DNA from: Gammaproteobacteria bacterium
GTDB taxonomy: Bacteria > Pseudomonadota > Gammaproteobacteria > Steroidobacterales > Steroidobacteraceae
Length of the DNA: 37,540 bases
Reading direction: 5' to 3'
Assembly: GCA_003164785.1 (NCBI GenBank)
Contig: PLUE01000023.1
Coordinates: 70,479 to 108,018, forward strand
The position numbers and the translations under genes were made by a program. Positions within the stretch are counted from its first letter, which is position 1, and each line of letters begins with the position of its first letter. Positions 1 to 8,516 of the stretch are shown here, piece after piece. The notes under the pieces are model-generated. The model made no database searches. It was not told where the DNA came from and saw only the letters and a program-made list of their open reading frames with translations.

Positions 1-302
1 CGCGTGCCCATGGCGTAGCCGACGACGCAGTCGGCGGATTTCCGATCGGAGGCTTTCTGGATCCCCCGCGATGCCATGTTGTATTCGATCGCGACGCGCA
101 GGCGGTCGGCGTTGATGGGGTTACCGAACGCCGACTGCTGATCCGTGTTCGCGACATGCTCGTCGGCGAACGCATAGGTGTGGCAGCTGGTCGCCGTCAT
201 ATTGGGGTTGATGTCGGTTCGGACGGGCAGACCGGTGCAGGCTGCCAACGCGACGAGTGCGCCGCCCACGACCAAAGCTTGGATGATCGAACGACTTGGC
301 AT
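1..302 (-). CDS. DUF4136-type lipoprotein, 3' end cut by window edge
   Basis: The reading frame starts at an ATG at 302 and runs off the left edge after about 100 codons. The N-terminus is a lipoprotein signal: a hydrophobic stretch (residues 8-21) ends in LAAC, with the lipidated cysteine at residue 22, so the protein should be anchored in a membrane facing the periplasm. The segment around GNPINADRLRVAIEYNMASRG, then a stretch on secreted/decoded 'ADCVVGYAMGT', resembles the DUF4136 family of small envelope lipoproteins, in which an NPI..R...AI.....RG block precedes a D..V.Y block. The function of that family is not known. It lies downstream of fabI on the same strand with a 128-base gap. 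The family call is by motif reading only; the lipoprotein signal is clear. Confidence 0.7.
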   Translation of the reverse strand, partial: MPSRSIIQALVVGGALVALAACTGLPVRTDINPNMTATSCHTYAFADEHVANTDQQSAFGNPINADRLRVAIEYNMASRGIQKASDRKSADCVVGYAMGT

Positions 303-430
303 AAAAACCTCTCTTGATCCGTGACTGCGCCGACCCGCACCGTATTTTACAGGATAATTGGTCCTTGGAACCGGCCCTCGAGTTCCAGCAACGCGCCCGC
401 CCGCGGGCGGTTGACCGGCCGGGGAAAAAA

Positions 431-1225
431 TCAGCCGGCCTCGTCGGGCGGGAAGCTCATCCCGACCGAGTTGAAGCCGCCATCGACATAGGTGACCTCC
501 CCGGTAATGCCGGCGGCCAGGTCGGAGCACAGGAACGCGGCGGCATTACCGACGTCGGCAATCGTGACGTTGCGCTTGATCGGCGAAGCCGCCGCGACAT
601 GCGCCAGCATCTTGCGCAGACCCGGAATGCCCGCCGCGGAGAGTGTCTTGATCGGGCCCGCGGAGATGGCGTTGACCCGGACGCCGAGGGGCCCCAAGTC
701 CGCGGCCAGAAAACGCACATTCGCCTCCAGGCTGGCCTTGGCGAGGCCCATGACGTTGTAGCCGGGCAGCGACCGAACCGCGCCCAGGTAGCTCAGCGCC
801 ACGATGGCCCCGTGGCGCCCGGTCATGAACGGCAGCGACTCGCGCGCGAGCACCGTGAGGCTGTAGCTCGAGATGTCGTGCGCGACGCGGAAGCCGTCGC
901 GGGTGGTCGCGTCGATGAAGCTGCCCGTCAGGGCCTCCCGCGACGCGAACGCCACGGCGTGCACCAGGATGTCGAAGTGGTCCCAGCGGGTCTTGAGGTG
1001 GGCAAAGCCCTTGGCGATGCTCTCGTCGCTGCCCACGTCCATGTCGAAGGTGATGTCCGAGCCGACCTCCTTGGCGAGCGGCACCACGCGATCGGCCATG
1101 CGCTCGATGTATGAAAACGCCAGCTCCGCGCCCTCGCGATGCATGGCCTGCGCGATGCCCCAGGCGATGGAGCGATCCGTCGCGAGTCCGACGATCAGTG
1201 CGCGCTTGCCGCTCAAGAAACCCAT
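431..1225 (-). CDS. fabI: Enoyl-[acyl-carrier-protein] reductase (NADH), FabI
   Basis: This 264-residue short-chain dehydrogenase carries out the last, NAD(P)H-dependent reduction of each fatty-acid elongation cycle in the cytosol. It begins with the FabI-type nucleotide motif KRALIVGLATDRSIAWGIA, in which the usual SDR GxxxGxG is replaced by GLATDRSIAWGI. The active-site pattern is SYLGA followed by PGYNVMGLAKASLEA, giving the Y-x6-K spacing of FabI rather than the Y-x3-K of other SDRs. GPIKTLSAAGI and the C-terminal VDGGFNSVGM are also typical. Length matches the family (about 260). The start at 1225 is preceded by a purine-rich GGGGAAGAG. The triclosan-target FabI is the clear call; FabV and FabL are excluded by motif and length. 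Confidence 0.96.
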   Translation of the reverse strand: MGFLSGKRALIVGLATDRSIAWGIAQAMHREGAELAFSYIERMADRVVPLAKEVGSDITFDMDVGSDESIAKGFAHLKTRWDHFDILVHAVAFASREALTGSFIDATTRDGFRVAHDISSYSLTVLARESLPFMTGRHGAIVALSYLGAVRSLPGYNVMGLAKASLEANVRFLAADLGPLGVRVNAISAGPIKTLSAAGIPGLRKMLAHVAAASPIKRNVTIADVGNAAAFLCSDLAAGITGEVTYVDGGFNSVGMSFPPDEAG

Positions 1226-1250
1226 GCTCTTCCCCTTTAAAGTTCCAGAT

Positions 1251-2873
1251 TCAGCCGTGTTGCCGGTTCGACTCGACGTACATGACCAACCGCTGTCCTG
1301 AACGAATCTGGTGATGTTGATTGATGCCGTTCCAGGTCTTCAACTGCGCGATGGTGACCTGGAATTGCTTCGAGATGCTGAACACCGTATCGCCGCGGCG
1401 CACGGTGTATAGCACGCGGCGGCCGGTCACGACGCCCTCGTCGCGATGCTGAAGCGTGCTCGCCTTGATGATCAGCCGCTGGCCCTTCACCAGGGACTCG
1501 CCCGACCCCATGTTGTTGAGCCGGGCCAGCGTGCTGATCGGCATGTTGTTGCGGCGGGCGATGCTGGAGAGCGTCTCGCCGCCGCGGACCCGGTAGACGA
1601 TCTGGCGCTGCAGGTGTGTGCCGGTATCGACGTCCGCCGGCTTGTCGATGCGCGCGGCCGCGACCAAAACCTTGTCCGGCAGCTTGCTGCTGAGCTCCGG
1701 AATCTTCAGCGACTGACCCACGCTCACCCGCCCGCCGGGGAGGTTGTTGATCTTCGCCAGCACCGCCGCCGAGGTGCCGTATTCGCGCGCGATCATCGGC
1801 AGCGTCTCGCGCCGCGCGACCTCGTGCAGGACGTAACGCACCCGATCCTCGGGAGCCAGCGTCTTCAAGGCGGCCTCGTAGGCGTCGGCATTGTCGATGG
1901 GCACCAGCATGCGCTGCGGACCCTCGGGGCCCGTGGCCCAGCGGTTGTAGCCGGGGTTGAGGGAGACCAGTTCGTCGTAGCTCGTCCCGGCCAGCTGCGC
2001 GGCGATTTTCAGGTCGATCTGGGAATCGGTGTCGATGACCGCAAAATACGGCTGGTTCGGGATGGGCGCGAACGACAGCCCGTAGCGCTCGGGCTCTGCC
2101 ATCAGGCGCTTCATCGCGAGCAATTTGGGCACGTAGGCGCGCGTCTCGGCGGGCAGATTCAGATGCCAGAAGTCGGCGGGCTTGCCCACGGACTTGTTGT
2201 AGGCGATCGCGCGCTCCACGAACGCTTCGCCCACGTTGTACGAGGCGATGGCCATCAGCCAATCGCCGTTGAACTCATCGTGCAGCGCCTGGAGGTAGTC
2301 GAGCGCGGCCCGGGTCGATTCGATGACGTCGCGGCGCCCGTCGTACCACCAGGTTTGCTTCAAGCCGAAACGCACGCCGGTGGCGGGAATGAACTGCCAC
2401 AACCCGGCGGCGTCGCTCACCGAGTAGGCGAACGGTTCGTAGGCGCTCTCCACCACCGGCAGGAGCGCGAATTCCATCGGCATGCCGCGCGCCTCGACCT
2501 CGGTGATGATGTGGTACATGTACCGTTGGCTGCGCTGAAAGACCCGATCCAGGTAATCGGGATTGTGCTCGAACCAGGATAGCTGTTGGTCGATGGCCGG
2601 TTCCTGCACCTCGTCGAACGCGAAGCCGGCGCGCATGCGATCGAACAGGTCGTCGTAATCCTCGCCGTTGTGATGCTGCCATTCGCTCGGCATCTTGAGC
2701 GACGGCGTGGCGCCGGGCGCGGCGGCGGGCGGTGCGTTGCGGGTGTCGGCTGCGCCGGGCGCCGCCATGACGATGCGTTCGCGCGCCGCCGGGGCAGCGG
2801 CGGGTGGCTGGTGCGCGCAGGCGGCGAGCAGCACGGCGCCGGCGAGGAGGCTGCGAAGGGGACGTGCCGTCAT
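1251..2873 (-). CDS. mltD: Membrane-bound lytic murein transglycosylase D (SLT + three LysM)
   Basis: A 540-residue outer-membrane lipoprotein that cleaves the MurNAc-GlcNAc bond of peptidoglycan, leaving 1,6-anhydro ends. The signal ends in LLAAC with the lipid-bearing cysteine at residue 19. A proline/alanine-rich linker follows, then the SLT domain, with the catalytic glutamate at 142 in VVESAYEPFAYS and the AAGLWQFIPATG block. Three LysM peptidoglycan-binding repeats occupy roughly residues 345-392, 423-470 and 484-534, each with the (R)GETL/GDTV..I...... signature. E. coli MltD has two LysM repeats, so three is somewhat more than the prototype. It sits 20 bases after gloB on the same strand, the order found in E. 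coli, and is probably cotranscribed with it. Confidence 0.95.
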   Translation of the reverse strand: MTARPLRSLLAGAVLLAACAHQPPAAAPAARERIVMAAPGAADTRNAPPAAAPGATPSLKMPSEWQHHNGEDYDDLFDRMRAGFAFDEVQEPAIDQQLSWFEHNPDYLDRVFQRSQRYMYHIITEVEARGMPMEFALLPVVESAYEPFAYSVSDAAGLWQFIPATGVRFGLKQTWWYDGRRDVIESTRAALDYLQALHDEFNGDWLMAIASYNVGEAFVERAIAYNKSVGKPADFWHLNLPAETRAYVPKLLAMKRLMAEPERYGLSFAPIPNQPYFAVIDTDSQIDLKIAAQLAGTSYDELVSLNPGYNRWATGPEGPQRMLVPIDNADAYEAALKTLAPEDRVRYVLHEVARRETLPMIAREYGTSAAVLAKINNLPGGRVSVGQSLKIPELSSKLPDKVLVAAARIDKPADVDTGTHLQRQIVYRVRGGETLSSIARRNNMPISTLARLNNMGSGESLVKGQRLIIKASTLQHRDEGVVTGRRVLYTVRRGDTVFSISKQFQVTIAQLKTWNGINQHHQIRSGQRLVMYVESNRQHG

Positions 2874-2892
2874 GTGCGCCGCTTAAGTTCCG

Positions 2893-3702
2893 CTACCGGA
2901 ACTGGTCTTTCCAGGCGCGCAGGGCGCCGAAAACATCCGACGCCGCGGGCAGCGCATGACCCACATGGGCCTCGGCGGCGGCTCGAACCGCCGGATTGTT
3001 GCAGCGCAAGAACGGATTGATCCTCGCTTCCAGGGACAGGAGCGAGGGCAGGCTGGGCGTGAGCAGACCCCCGGTATCGTGCACGCGGGAACGTTCGATC
3101 GCGGCCCGGTGGTCGAGGACGGCGGCGTTCCCCGGCTCCACGGCGAGGGCGAACTTCAAGTTGGCCAGGGTGTACTCGTGGCCGCAGAACAGGCGGGTGT
3201 CCGGCGGCAGGTCGCGTAGGCGTTCGAGCGAGGCGTTCATCTGGGGTGGCGTACCCTCAAACATGCGACCGCATCCGGCGCTGAACAGGGTATCGCCGCT
3301 AAACAGCGTGCCATGCCCCCAATAGGCAATATGGCTCAAAGTATGCCCGGGAACCGCCAAAGTCTCGAAGGCAAGTCCCAAGTCCGGCAATTCGCAGCGC
3401 TCGCCTTCGCCCACGGTGCGGGTGCGCAGGGGAATTCTCGGATCGTCCGGCCCGATCACGGGGATGGGTCCCAACGTCAGCAGATCGGCCACCCCCCCGA
3501 TATGGTCGGCGTGATGGTGAGTCAGCAAAATGGCAGCCAAGCTCGAGCCACTGCGCTGCAGCTCGGCGATCACCGGCGCCGCGTCGCCCGGGTCGACGGC
3601 GACGACACGGTTCTGCGCTTTGGGCGCCGCGATCAGCCAGATATAATTGTCGGCAAACGCGCGCACGGGGCGTACGTTCAGGGCTATTGATTGGTTTGGC
3701 AT
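2893..3702 (-). CDS. gloB: Hydroxyacylglutathione hydrolase (glyoxalase II)
   Basis: GloB hydrolyses S-D-lactoylglutathione to D-lactate and glutathione, the second step of methylglyoxal detoxification. The metallo-beta-lactamase metal motif THHHADHIGG lies at residues 61-70, followed by PGHTLSHIAYW, LFSGDTLFSAGCGRMFEGT and FCGHEYTLANLKFA, which together give the binuclear metal site and glutathione-binding C-terminal domain. From ATG 3702 the protein is 269 residues, close to the usual 250-260. An upstream in-frame start at 3768 would add 22 residues that do not resemble the family and would overlap the divergent methyltransferase gene, so I chose 3702. Divergent from the yafS-like gene with about 60 bases between, as in E. 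coli. Confidence 0.95.
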   Translation of the reverse strand: MPNQSIALNVRPVRAFADNYIWLIAAPKAQNRVVAVDPGDAAPVIAELQRSGSSLAAILLTHHHADHIGGVADLLTLGPIPVIGPDDPRIPLRTRTVGEGERCELPDLGLAFETLAVPGHTLSHIAYWGHGTLFSGDTLFSAGCGRMFEGTPPQMNASLERLRDLPPDTRLFCGHEYTLANLKFALAVEPGNAAVLDHRAAIERSRVHDTGGLLTPSLPSLLSLEARINPFLRCNNPAVRAAAEAHVGHALPAASDVFGALRAWKDQFR

Positions 3703-3750
3703 TTTGCGCGCGTATTTAACCTGTAACATCCGCCGTTCGCCAGTCTTTCG

Positions 3751-3756
3751 AAGGAG
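3751..3756 (+). promoter_or_regulatory. Shine-Dalgarno AAGGAG deciding a TTG start
   Basis: A consensus AAGGAG ends six bases before the TTG at 3763, and there is no in-frame ATG near the beginning of the methyltransferase gene. This is strong evidence that translation starts at the rare TTG codon. Confidence 0.7.
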
Positions 3757-3762
3757 TGCTGA

Positions 3763-4539
3763 TTGCAATCAACGCGTGACAACGCAGTGACCGAATGGTT
3801 CGACGGCCCGCTGGGGAGCCGCGTGCTGCGCGAGGAAACCTCGCTGGCGCGGGTCGCCCTGGACGATGTCTTCGGCTTCGAATTGCTGCAGGTGGGCATC
3901 TGGGGCCCGACCCGCCATTTGCTGGATGGCGCCCGAACGCAGCACACGACGCTGCTCGCGCCCGCGATGGGCCCGGGTGTCAGCCTGTGCGCACCGCTCG
4001 CGTCCATGCCCTTCGCCTCCGATTCCATCGATGCCATCCTGCTGCCGCACACCCTCGAACTGGCCGAAGACCCCTATGCGGTGCTGCGTGAGGCGGAGCG
4101 GGTGCTGGTCGCCGAGGGGTGCCTCATGATCTACGGCTTCAACCCGTTCAGCGGGTGGGGCGCGCGGCGGCTGTTTGCGCGTCATTTCCGGCGTCCGGCG
4201 TTCCCGCCGCAGACCCGGCGCATGCTCTCCGAGACGCGCCTGCGCGACTGGATGGCGCTGCTCGATTTCGAGGTGGCCGATGTCTACGGCTACTTGGGCA
4301 CCCTGCCGATGACCCGGCGGCCGAAAAAATTGGCCGACGGCAGCGTGCGCCAGACGGAATACCGGCCGCGCCGGGCCTTGGCCGCCGGGGCCTACCTGCT
4401 CAAGGCGCGCAAACGTGTCCAGACGCTCACGCTGGTGCGGCCGCGGCGCCGTGCATCGCGCCTGGTGCTGGTCCCCGCCGCCGAGGCGGCGACCAAGTCG
4501 GGAACCAACCAGGTCGGCTCGACGAAAAACGGTCCATGA
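3763..4539 (+). CDS. yafS: YafS-like SAM-dependent methyltransferase
   Basis: A 258-residue class I methyltransferase-like protein of unknown substrate. The conserved part runs over roughly residues 55-130: a short [20 protein letters not shown] block (strand 4 of the Rossmann fold with the usual D-A-I), then [21 protein letters not shown], as in Methyltransf_11 proteins. The glycine-rich SAM motif I is poorly conserved, which is also seen in YafS relatives. Position supports the name: it is divergent from gloB and immediately before rnhA and dnaQ, exactly the E. coli gloB-yafS-rnhA-dnaQ order. The gene ends in an ATGA overlap with rnhA, implying translational coupling. The C-terminus is rich in arginine. 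Enzymatic activity is not shown by the sequence. Confidence 0.8.
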   Translation: MQSTRDNAVTEWFDGPLGSRVLREETSLARVALDDVFGFELLQVGIWGPTRHLLDGARTQHTTLLAPAMGPGVSLCAPLASMPFASDSIDAILLPHTLELAEDPYAVLREAERVLVAEGCLMIYGFNPFSGWGARRLFARHFRRPAFPPQTRRMLSETRLRDWMALLDFEVADVYGYLGTLPMTRRPKKLADGSVRQTEYRPRRALAAGAYLLKARKRVQTLTLVRPRRRASRLVLVPAAEAATKSGTNQVGSTKNGP

Positions 4540-4979
4540 CGCCGGTCGAGATCTACACCGACGGCGCGTGCCGCGGCAATCCGGGTCCCGGTGGCTGGGC
4601 GGCATTGCTCGTGTCCGGCGCCGAGCGCAAGGAGGTGTCCGGCGCGGAAATCCAGACCACCAACAATCGCATGGAGCTCATGGGCGCCATCGGCGGGATC
4701 GCGGCGCTCAAACGACCTTGCTCGGTGCGTCTCTACACCGATTCGAAATACGTGCTGCAGGGCTATACCGAGTGGCTGCCCGGCTGGAAGAAGCGCGGCT
4801 GGAAGACCGCCTCGCGCGAGCCCGTGAAGAACCAGGACTTGTGGGAACAGCTCGATGCGGCGGCGGCGGCGCAGGACATCGAATGGCACTGGGTCAAGGG
4901 CCATTCCGGCCACGAGCAGAACGAGTACGTCGATCAACTCGCGAACATCGCCATCGATCTCCTGCTGGGAAAACGGTAG
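4536..4979 (+). CDS. rnhA: Ribonuclease HI
   Basis: RNase HI removes the RNA strand of RNA-DNA hybrids (R-loops, Okazaki primers). The 147-residue protein has all four carboxylates and the histidine: D9 in [16 protein letters not shown]47 in [11 protein letters not shown]69 in YTDSKYV, H123 in [10 protein letters not shown] and D133 in YVDQLAN. They are offset by one residue from E. coli RNase HI numbering. The [10 protein letters not shown] basic-protrusion segment that binds substrate is present. The frame is open far upstream to 4119, but only the ATG at 4536 gives a family-length protein, and it overlaps the previous stop by four bases (ATGA). Confidence 0.97.
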   Translation: MTPVEIYTDGACRGNPGPGGWAALLVSGAERKEVSGAEIQTTNNRMELMGAIGGIAALKRPCSVRLYTDSKYVLQGYTEWLPGWKKRGWKTASREPVKNQDLWEQLDAAAAAQDIEWHWVKGHSGHEQNEYVDQLANIAIDLLLGKR

Positions 4980-4985
4980 CCGCGG

Positions 4986-5708
4986 ATGCGCCAGATCGTG
5001 CTCGATACGGAAACCACGGGCCTCGAAGTCGAACTGCAGCATCGGATCATCGAAATCGGCTGCGTCGAGATGTTCAACCGGCGGCTCACCGGCCGCAAGT
5101 TTCACTGCTACTTGAATCCCGATCGCGACATCGACGAGGGCGCACAGGCGGTGCACGGTCTGTCGCGCGAGCGCTTGTCGAAGGAGCCTAAGTTCGCGCA
5201 AGTCCACGACGAATTCATCGAGTTCGTGCGCGATGCGGAACTCATCATTCACAATGCCCCGTTCGACGTGGCGTTCCTCAACGCCGAGCTGCGGCGCATG
5301 CCCTTCGCGCCGGGCACGGTGCCGACCAAGCTGGCCGACTTCTGCGGGGTGCTCGACTCGTTGGCGCTGGCGCGCCAGATGCATCCGGGCCAGCGCAACA
5401 GCCTCGATGCGCTATGCAAGCGCTATTCGGTCGACAATTCGCACCGCGAATACCACGGCGCCTTGCTCGACGCGCGCATCCTCGCCGAGGTGTATCTGGC
5501 GATGACGGGCGGTCAGGCCAAGTTCACCCTGAGCGCCGAGTCCGACAACGCGCGCAGCCGCGCCCGCCAGGCCGAGCCCACACGATTGGCGGACGGGGTG
5601 CGCATTGCGGTGGTCAGCGCCGACGCCGAGGAGCTGGCCGCCCACGAACACGTGCTCGCGCTGCTCGACAAGGCCTCCCGCGGAACCACGGTCTGGCGCA
5701 AGTTGTGA
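4986..5708 (+). CDS. dnaQ: DNA polymerase III epsilon subunit (3'-5' proofreading exonuclease)
   Basis: The epsilon subunit proofreads for the replicative polymerase. The 240-residue protein carries the DEDDh exonuclease motifs: Exo I LDTETTGL with D7 and E9, Exo [16 protein letters not shown], and Exo [21 protein letters not shown]. The short C-terminal tail (after about residue 180) is the region that in E. coli binds the alpha subunit, and it is less conserved here. The gene begins six bases after rnhA, as expected for the conserved pair, although in E. coli the two genes are divergent and here they run the same way. The stop overlaps the GTG start of the following epimerase by four bases (GTGA). 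Confidence 0.96.
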   Translation: MRQIVLDTETTGLEVELQHRIIEIGCVEMFNRRLTGRKFHCYLNPDRDIDEGAQAVHGLSRERLSKEPKFAQVHDEFIEFVRDAELIIHNAPFDVAFLNAELRRMPFAPGTVPTKLADFCGVLDSLALARQMHPGQRNSLDALCKRYSVDNSHREYHGALLDARILAEVYLAMTGGQAKFTLSAESDNARSRARQAEPTRLADGVRIAVVSADAEELAAHEHVLALLDKASRGTTVWRKL

Positions 5709-6742
5709 AATTGCTCGTGACCGGGGCCGCCGGCTTCATCGGCTACCACACGGCCAAACTATTGCTCGAGCAGGGGCACGAGGTCGTCGGCATCGACAAC
5801 CTCAACAGCTACTACGATCCGACGCTGAAGGCGGCTCGCTTAAGCCGGTTGGAGAGCCTCGAGGGCTTCCGCTTCGCGAAGCTCGACATCGCGGATCGGG
5901 AGGCGATGCAGGCGCTGTTCGCGCGCGAGCGATTCCAGCGGGTGGTGCATCTGGCCGCCCAGGCGGGCGTGCGCTATTCGATCCAGAACCCGGAAGCCTA
6001 CGTGCAGAGCAACATCGTCGGCTTCCTGCAGGTGATCGAGGGCTGCCGGCACCACGGCATCGAGCACCTGGTGTATGCGTCGACGAGTTCGGTGTACGGC
6101 TCGAATACCCGGCTGCCCTTTTCGGAACAGCAATGCGTGGATCATCCGCTCACCCTGTACGCGGCCACCAAGAAATCCAACGAACTGATGGCGCACAGCT
6201 ATTCGTCGTTGTACGGGCTGCCGACCACCGGCCTGCGGTTCTTCACGGTGTATGGACCCTGGGGGCGGCCCGACATGGCGCTGTTCCTGTTCACCAAGAA
6301 CATCCTCGCGGGCACGCCCATCGACGTGTACTACGATGGCCATCATCAGCGCGACTTCACCTACGTGGACGACATCGTCAACGGCGTGGTGGCCGCGACG
6401 GCCAAGATCGCCGCACCGGATCCGCACTGGAACTCCGATGCGCCGGACCCGAGCAGCAGCCGCGCGCCGTATAAAATCTACAATATCGGCAACCAACGCT
6501 CGGTGACGTTGCTGCACTTCATCGAGGTGCTCGAGGAATGCCTCGGCCGCAAAGCCGTGAAAAACCTCCTTCCCATGCAATTGGGCGACGTTCCCGACAC
6601 GTGCGCCGACGTGGACGCGCTGGTGCGCGACGTGGGCTACCGGCCCAACACGCGGCTCGAAGAGGGTGTCAGGCATTTCGTCGAATGGTATCTTGCCTAC
6701 TATCATCCGAACAATTCCGATCCTAGGATTCCGCATGCCTGA
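5705..6742 (+). CDS. UDP-glucuronate 4-epimerase-like extended SDR
   Basis: A 345-residue NAD-dependent sugar epimerase, predicted to interconvert UDP-glucuronate and UDP-galacturonate for surface polysaccharide. It opens with [21 protein letters not shown] (NAD-binding GxxGxxG), and has the active-site STSSVYG and YAATKKSNE (Y-x3-K). Features of the uronate-epimerase subgroup are the [15 protein letters not shown] loop, the [20 protein letters not shown] block and the [16 protein letters not shown] block. The GTG at 5705 is chosen because it starts directly at the Rossmann fold and overlaps the dnaQ stop. The frame extends upstream inside dnaQ but that extension is a shadow. It overlaps pgi by eight bases, so dnaQ, this gene and pgi look translationally linked. 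UDP-glucuronate should come from the ugd gene at the right end. Confidence 0.85.
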   Translation: MKLLVTGAAGFIGYHTAKLLLEQGHEVVGIDNLNSYYDPTLKAARLSRLESLEGFRFAKLDIADREAMQALFARERFQRVVHLAAQAGVRYSIQNPEAYVQSNIVGFLQVIEGCRHHGIEHLVYASTSSVYGSNTRLPFSEQQCVDHPLTLYAATKKSNELMAHSYSSLYGLPTTGLRFFTVYGPWGRPDMALFLFTKNILAGTPIDVYYDGHHQRDFTYVDDIVNGVVAATAKIAAPDPHWNSDAPDPSSSRAPYKIYNIGNQRSVTLLHFIEVLEECLGRKAVKNLLPMQLGDVPDTCADVDALVRDVGYRPNTRLEEGVRHFVEWYLAYYHPNNSDPRIPHA

Positions 6743-8357
6743 ATTGAACAGTACGCTTCCCGCTTGGGCCGCCGTCGCCGCGCACGCGCAGACGATGAAA
6801 GGCAAACATCTGCGCGAGCTGACCGCCGCCGATCCGCAGCGCTGGGAAAAGCTGCACGTCGAGTACGACAGCTGGCTGCTCGACATCTCGCGCCAGCGGA
6901 TCACGCAGGAGACGCTGGGGCTGCTGCTCGACCTGGCGCGCGCGACGAACCTGTCGGAACGCATCACCGAGATGTTTCGGGGCGATCCGATCAACGTCAC
7001 CGAAGGGCGCGCCGTCCTGCACACCGCGCTGCGCTCGGATTTCGCCGGCGGCAAGGCCATCCAGGCGGAGGTTCACGAGTCGCGCAAGAAGCTCTCGGAG
7101 TTCGTCGCGGCGGTGCGCCGCGGCGAGAAGCGCGGCACCACGGGCAAGAAATTCAAGCACGTGATCAACATCGGGATCGGCGGCTCGGATCTCGGGCCGT
7201 TGCTGGTGTGCGAGGCGCTGCACCACGAGTGGAGCGGCGGCATCACGCCGCATTTCGTCTCCAATGTCGATCGCACGCAGTTGGAAGATCTGACGCGCAC
7301 GCTCGATCCGGCCGAAACCCTCATCATCGTGTGTTCCAAGACCTTCGTGACCATGGAGACGCAGGCGAACGCCAACGCCGCCCGGGCGTGGATGGTCGGG
7401 GCGCTCGGCGAGAAGTCGCCCGGCATTCATTTCGTCGCCGTGTCGACCAACGCAGCCGCCATGGACGCCTTCGGCATCGCCAAATCGCATCGCTTCGCCA
7501 TGTGGGATTGGGTGGGGGGGCGCTATTCCGTGTGGTCCGCGATCGGGTTGGTGGCGGAATTGGTCATCGGCAGCGAGAAGTTCGGGGATTTCCTGAGCGG
7601 CGCGAGCGACATCGACAATCACTTCAAGACGACGCCGTTCGAGAAGAACCTGCCCGTGTTGATGGGTCTGATGGCCGCCTGGAATCGCACTTTTCTGGGG
7701 CTGCCGACGCTGGCCGTGCTGCCCTACGACCAGCGCCTGGCGCGGCTGCCGGCCTATCTGCAGCAGCTCGAAATGGAGAGCAACGGCAAATCGGTGTCGC
7801 TCGTCGGCGAACGCGTCGATTTCCCGACCGCGCCCGTGGTCTGGGGCGAACCGGGGTCGAATTCCCAGCACTCGTTCTTCCAGATGCTGCATCAGGGCAC
7901 GCCGACGGCGGCCCTGGACTTCATCGCGCCGCTGCGCGGCTCCTGGGGCGGGACGGAGGGCCAGGACCTCGCCCTGCAGAACTGCCTGGCACAGTCCCAG
8001 GCGTTCGCGTTCGGACATACGCTGGACGAGGTCGATGCCGACCTGAAGAAGGCGGGGACCACGCAGAAAGAGATCGCGCGGGTTCGAAACCACAAGGTGC
8101 ACGAGGGTAACCGGCCTAGTTCCCTGCTGATGTACCCCCAGACGACTGCCCGCACCCTGGGCGGCCTGCTGGCGCTGTACGAGCACAGTGTGTTCGTGCA
8201 GGGAACCCTGTGGGGGATCAACTCCTTCGACCAGTTCGGCGTGGAGCTGGGGAAGAAACTGGCGCTCGGGATCGACATGACGGGGAAGACGGCGCCGACG
8301 GGGCAGGGGGCGGCGGGGTTGGCGGAGCTGATTGGGTATGTGAAGGGGCATCGTTAG
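6735..8357 (+). CDS. pgi: Glucose-6-phosphate isomerase
   Basis: Pgi interconverts glucose 6-phosphate and fructose 6-phosphate, which links central metabolism to both the UDP-glucose and the GDP-mannose branches used by the neighbouring polysaccharide genes. The 540-residue length is normal for the large bacterial form. Recognisable are [10 protein letters not shown], the signature [33 protein letters not shown] with the catalytic glutamate and the histidine-containing loop, and the C-terminal block from [19 protein letters not shown] to [14 protein letters not shown] 6735 is chosen because it gives the usual N-terminus; the frame upstream (to 6666) lies inside the epimerase. The strong GC bias creates a 548-codon antisense open frame here that is not a gene. 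Confidence 0.97.
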   Translation: MPELNSTLPAWAAVAAHAQTMKGKHLRELTAADPQRWEKLHVEYDSWLLDISRQRITQETLGLLLDLARATNLSERITEMFRGDPINVTEGRAVLHTALRSDFAGGKAIQAEVHESRKKLSEFVAAVRRGEKRGTTGKKFKHVINIGIGGSDLGPLLVCEALHHEWSGGITPHFVSNVDRTQLEDLTRTLDPAETLIIVCSKTFVTMETQANANAARAWMVGALGEKSPGIHFVAVSTNAAAMDAFGIAKSHRFAMWDWVGGRYSVWSAIGLVAELVIGSEKFGDFLSGASDIDNHFKTTPFEKNLPVLMGLMAAWNRTFLGLPTLAVLPYDQRLARLPAYLQQLEMESNGKSVSLVGERVDFPTAPVVWGEPGSNSQHSFFQMLHQGTPTAALDFIAPLRGSWGGTEGQDLALQNCLAQSQAFAFGHTLDEVDADLKKAGTTQKEIARVRNHKVHEGNRPSSLLMYPQTTARTLGGLLALYEHSVFVQGTLWGINSFDQFGVELGKKLALGIDMTGKTAPTGQGAAGLAELIGYVKGHR

Positions 8358-8445
8358 GGATGGCGGCACGATGATGGCGGTCAGCCTCTAGACGCGCCCC
8401 AAAGAAATTTGCCGTGGGGTACACTCCCGCCCTTACGCAATCCGT

Positions 8446-8486
8446 CGCTCAAGCAGGCTGCCCGGTCGGCAGCTTGCGTGTGAGCG
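8446..8486 (+). promoter_or_regulatory. Long leader hairpin before the SLBB export gene
   Basis: Two nested inverted repeats form one stem. The outer arms are CGCTCA (8446-8451) and TGAGCG (8481-8486). The inner arms are GCAGGCTGCC (8453-8462) and GGCAGCTTGC (8468-8477), pairing over ten positions with one G-U, around a five-base loop. A small internal loop (A opposite GTG) separates them. The structure ends 30 bases before the ATG at 8517. There is no run of T after it, so it is not a standard intrinsic terminator for pgi. It may be a transcript-stabilising or regulatory leader element, or a protein-binding site. The structure is seen directly; its role is inferred. Confidence 0.55.
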
Positions 8487-8516
8487 TCATGCGGCCAGTT
8501 GACTCGAGTTGGTGAC

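Noticed and set aside
397..410. 14-base GC palindrome downstream of fabI as a terminator
   Set aside because: It is a perfect palindrome, CCGCCCGCGGGCGG, but on the fabI strand no T run follows it; the nearby T run comes before it.
314..1114. 266-codon open frame opposite fabI
   Set aside because: It is antisense to a certain fabI and has the Arg/Gly/Ala-rich composition of a GC-driven shadow frame.
1446..2582. 378-codon open frame opposite mltD
   Set aside because: Antisense to a gene with clear SLT and LysM motifs; no family resemblance and repetitive Arg/Gly/Val/His composition.
4119..4535. In-frame upstream extension of rnhA
   Set aside because: It lies inside the yafS-like gene in another frame and would add 139 residues of unnatural composition to a family-length RNase HI.
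5414..5704. In-frame upstream extension of the uronate epimerase
   Set aside because: It overlaps dnaQ and has shadow-frame composition; the Rossmann fold starts at GTG 5705.
6723..8369. 548-codon open frame opposite pgi
   Set aside because: Long, but fully antisense to a certain pgi; GC-rich third positions of pgi remove stops on the other strand.
8376..8386. GGCGGT on the plus strand near the pgi stop as an ops element
   Set aside because: Only the first six bases agree with the ops consensus and it lies upstream of any likely start site.
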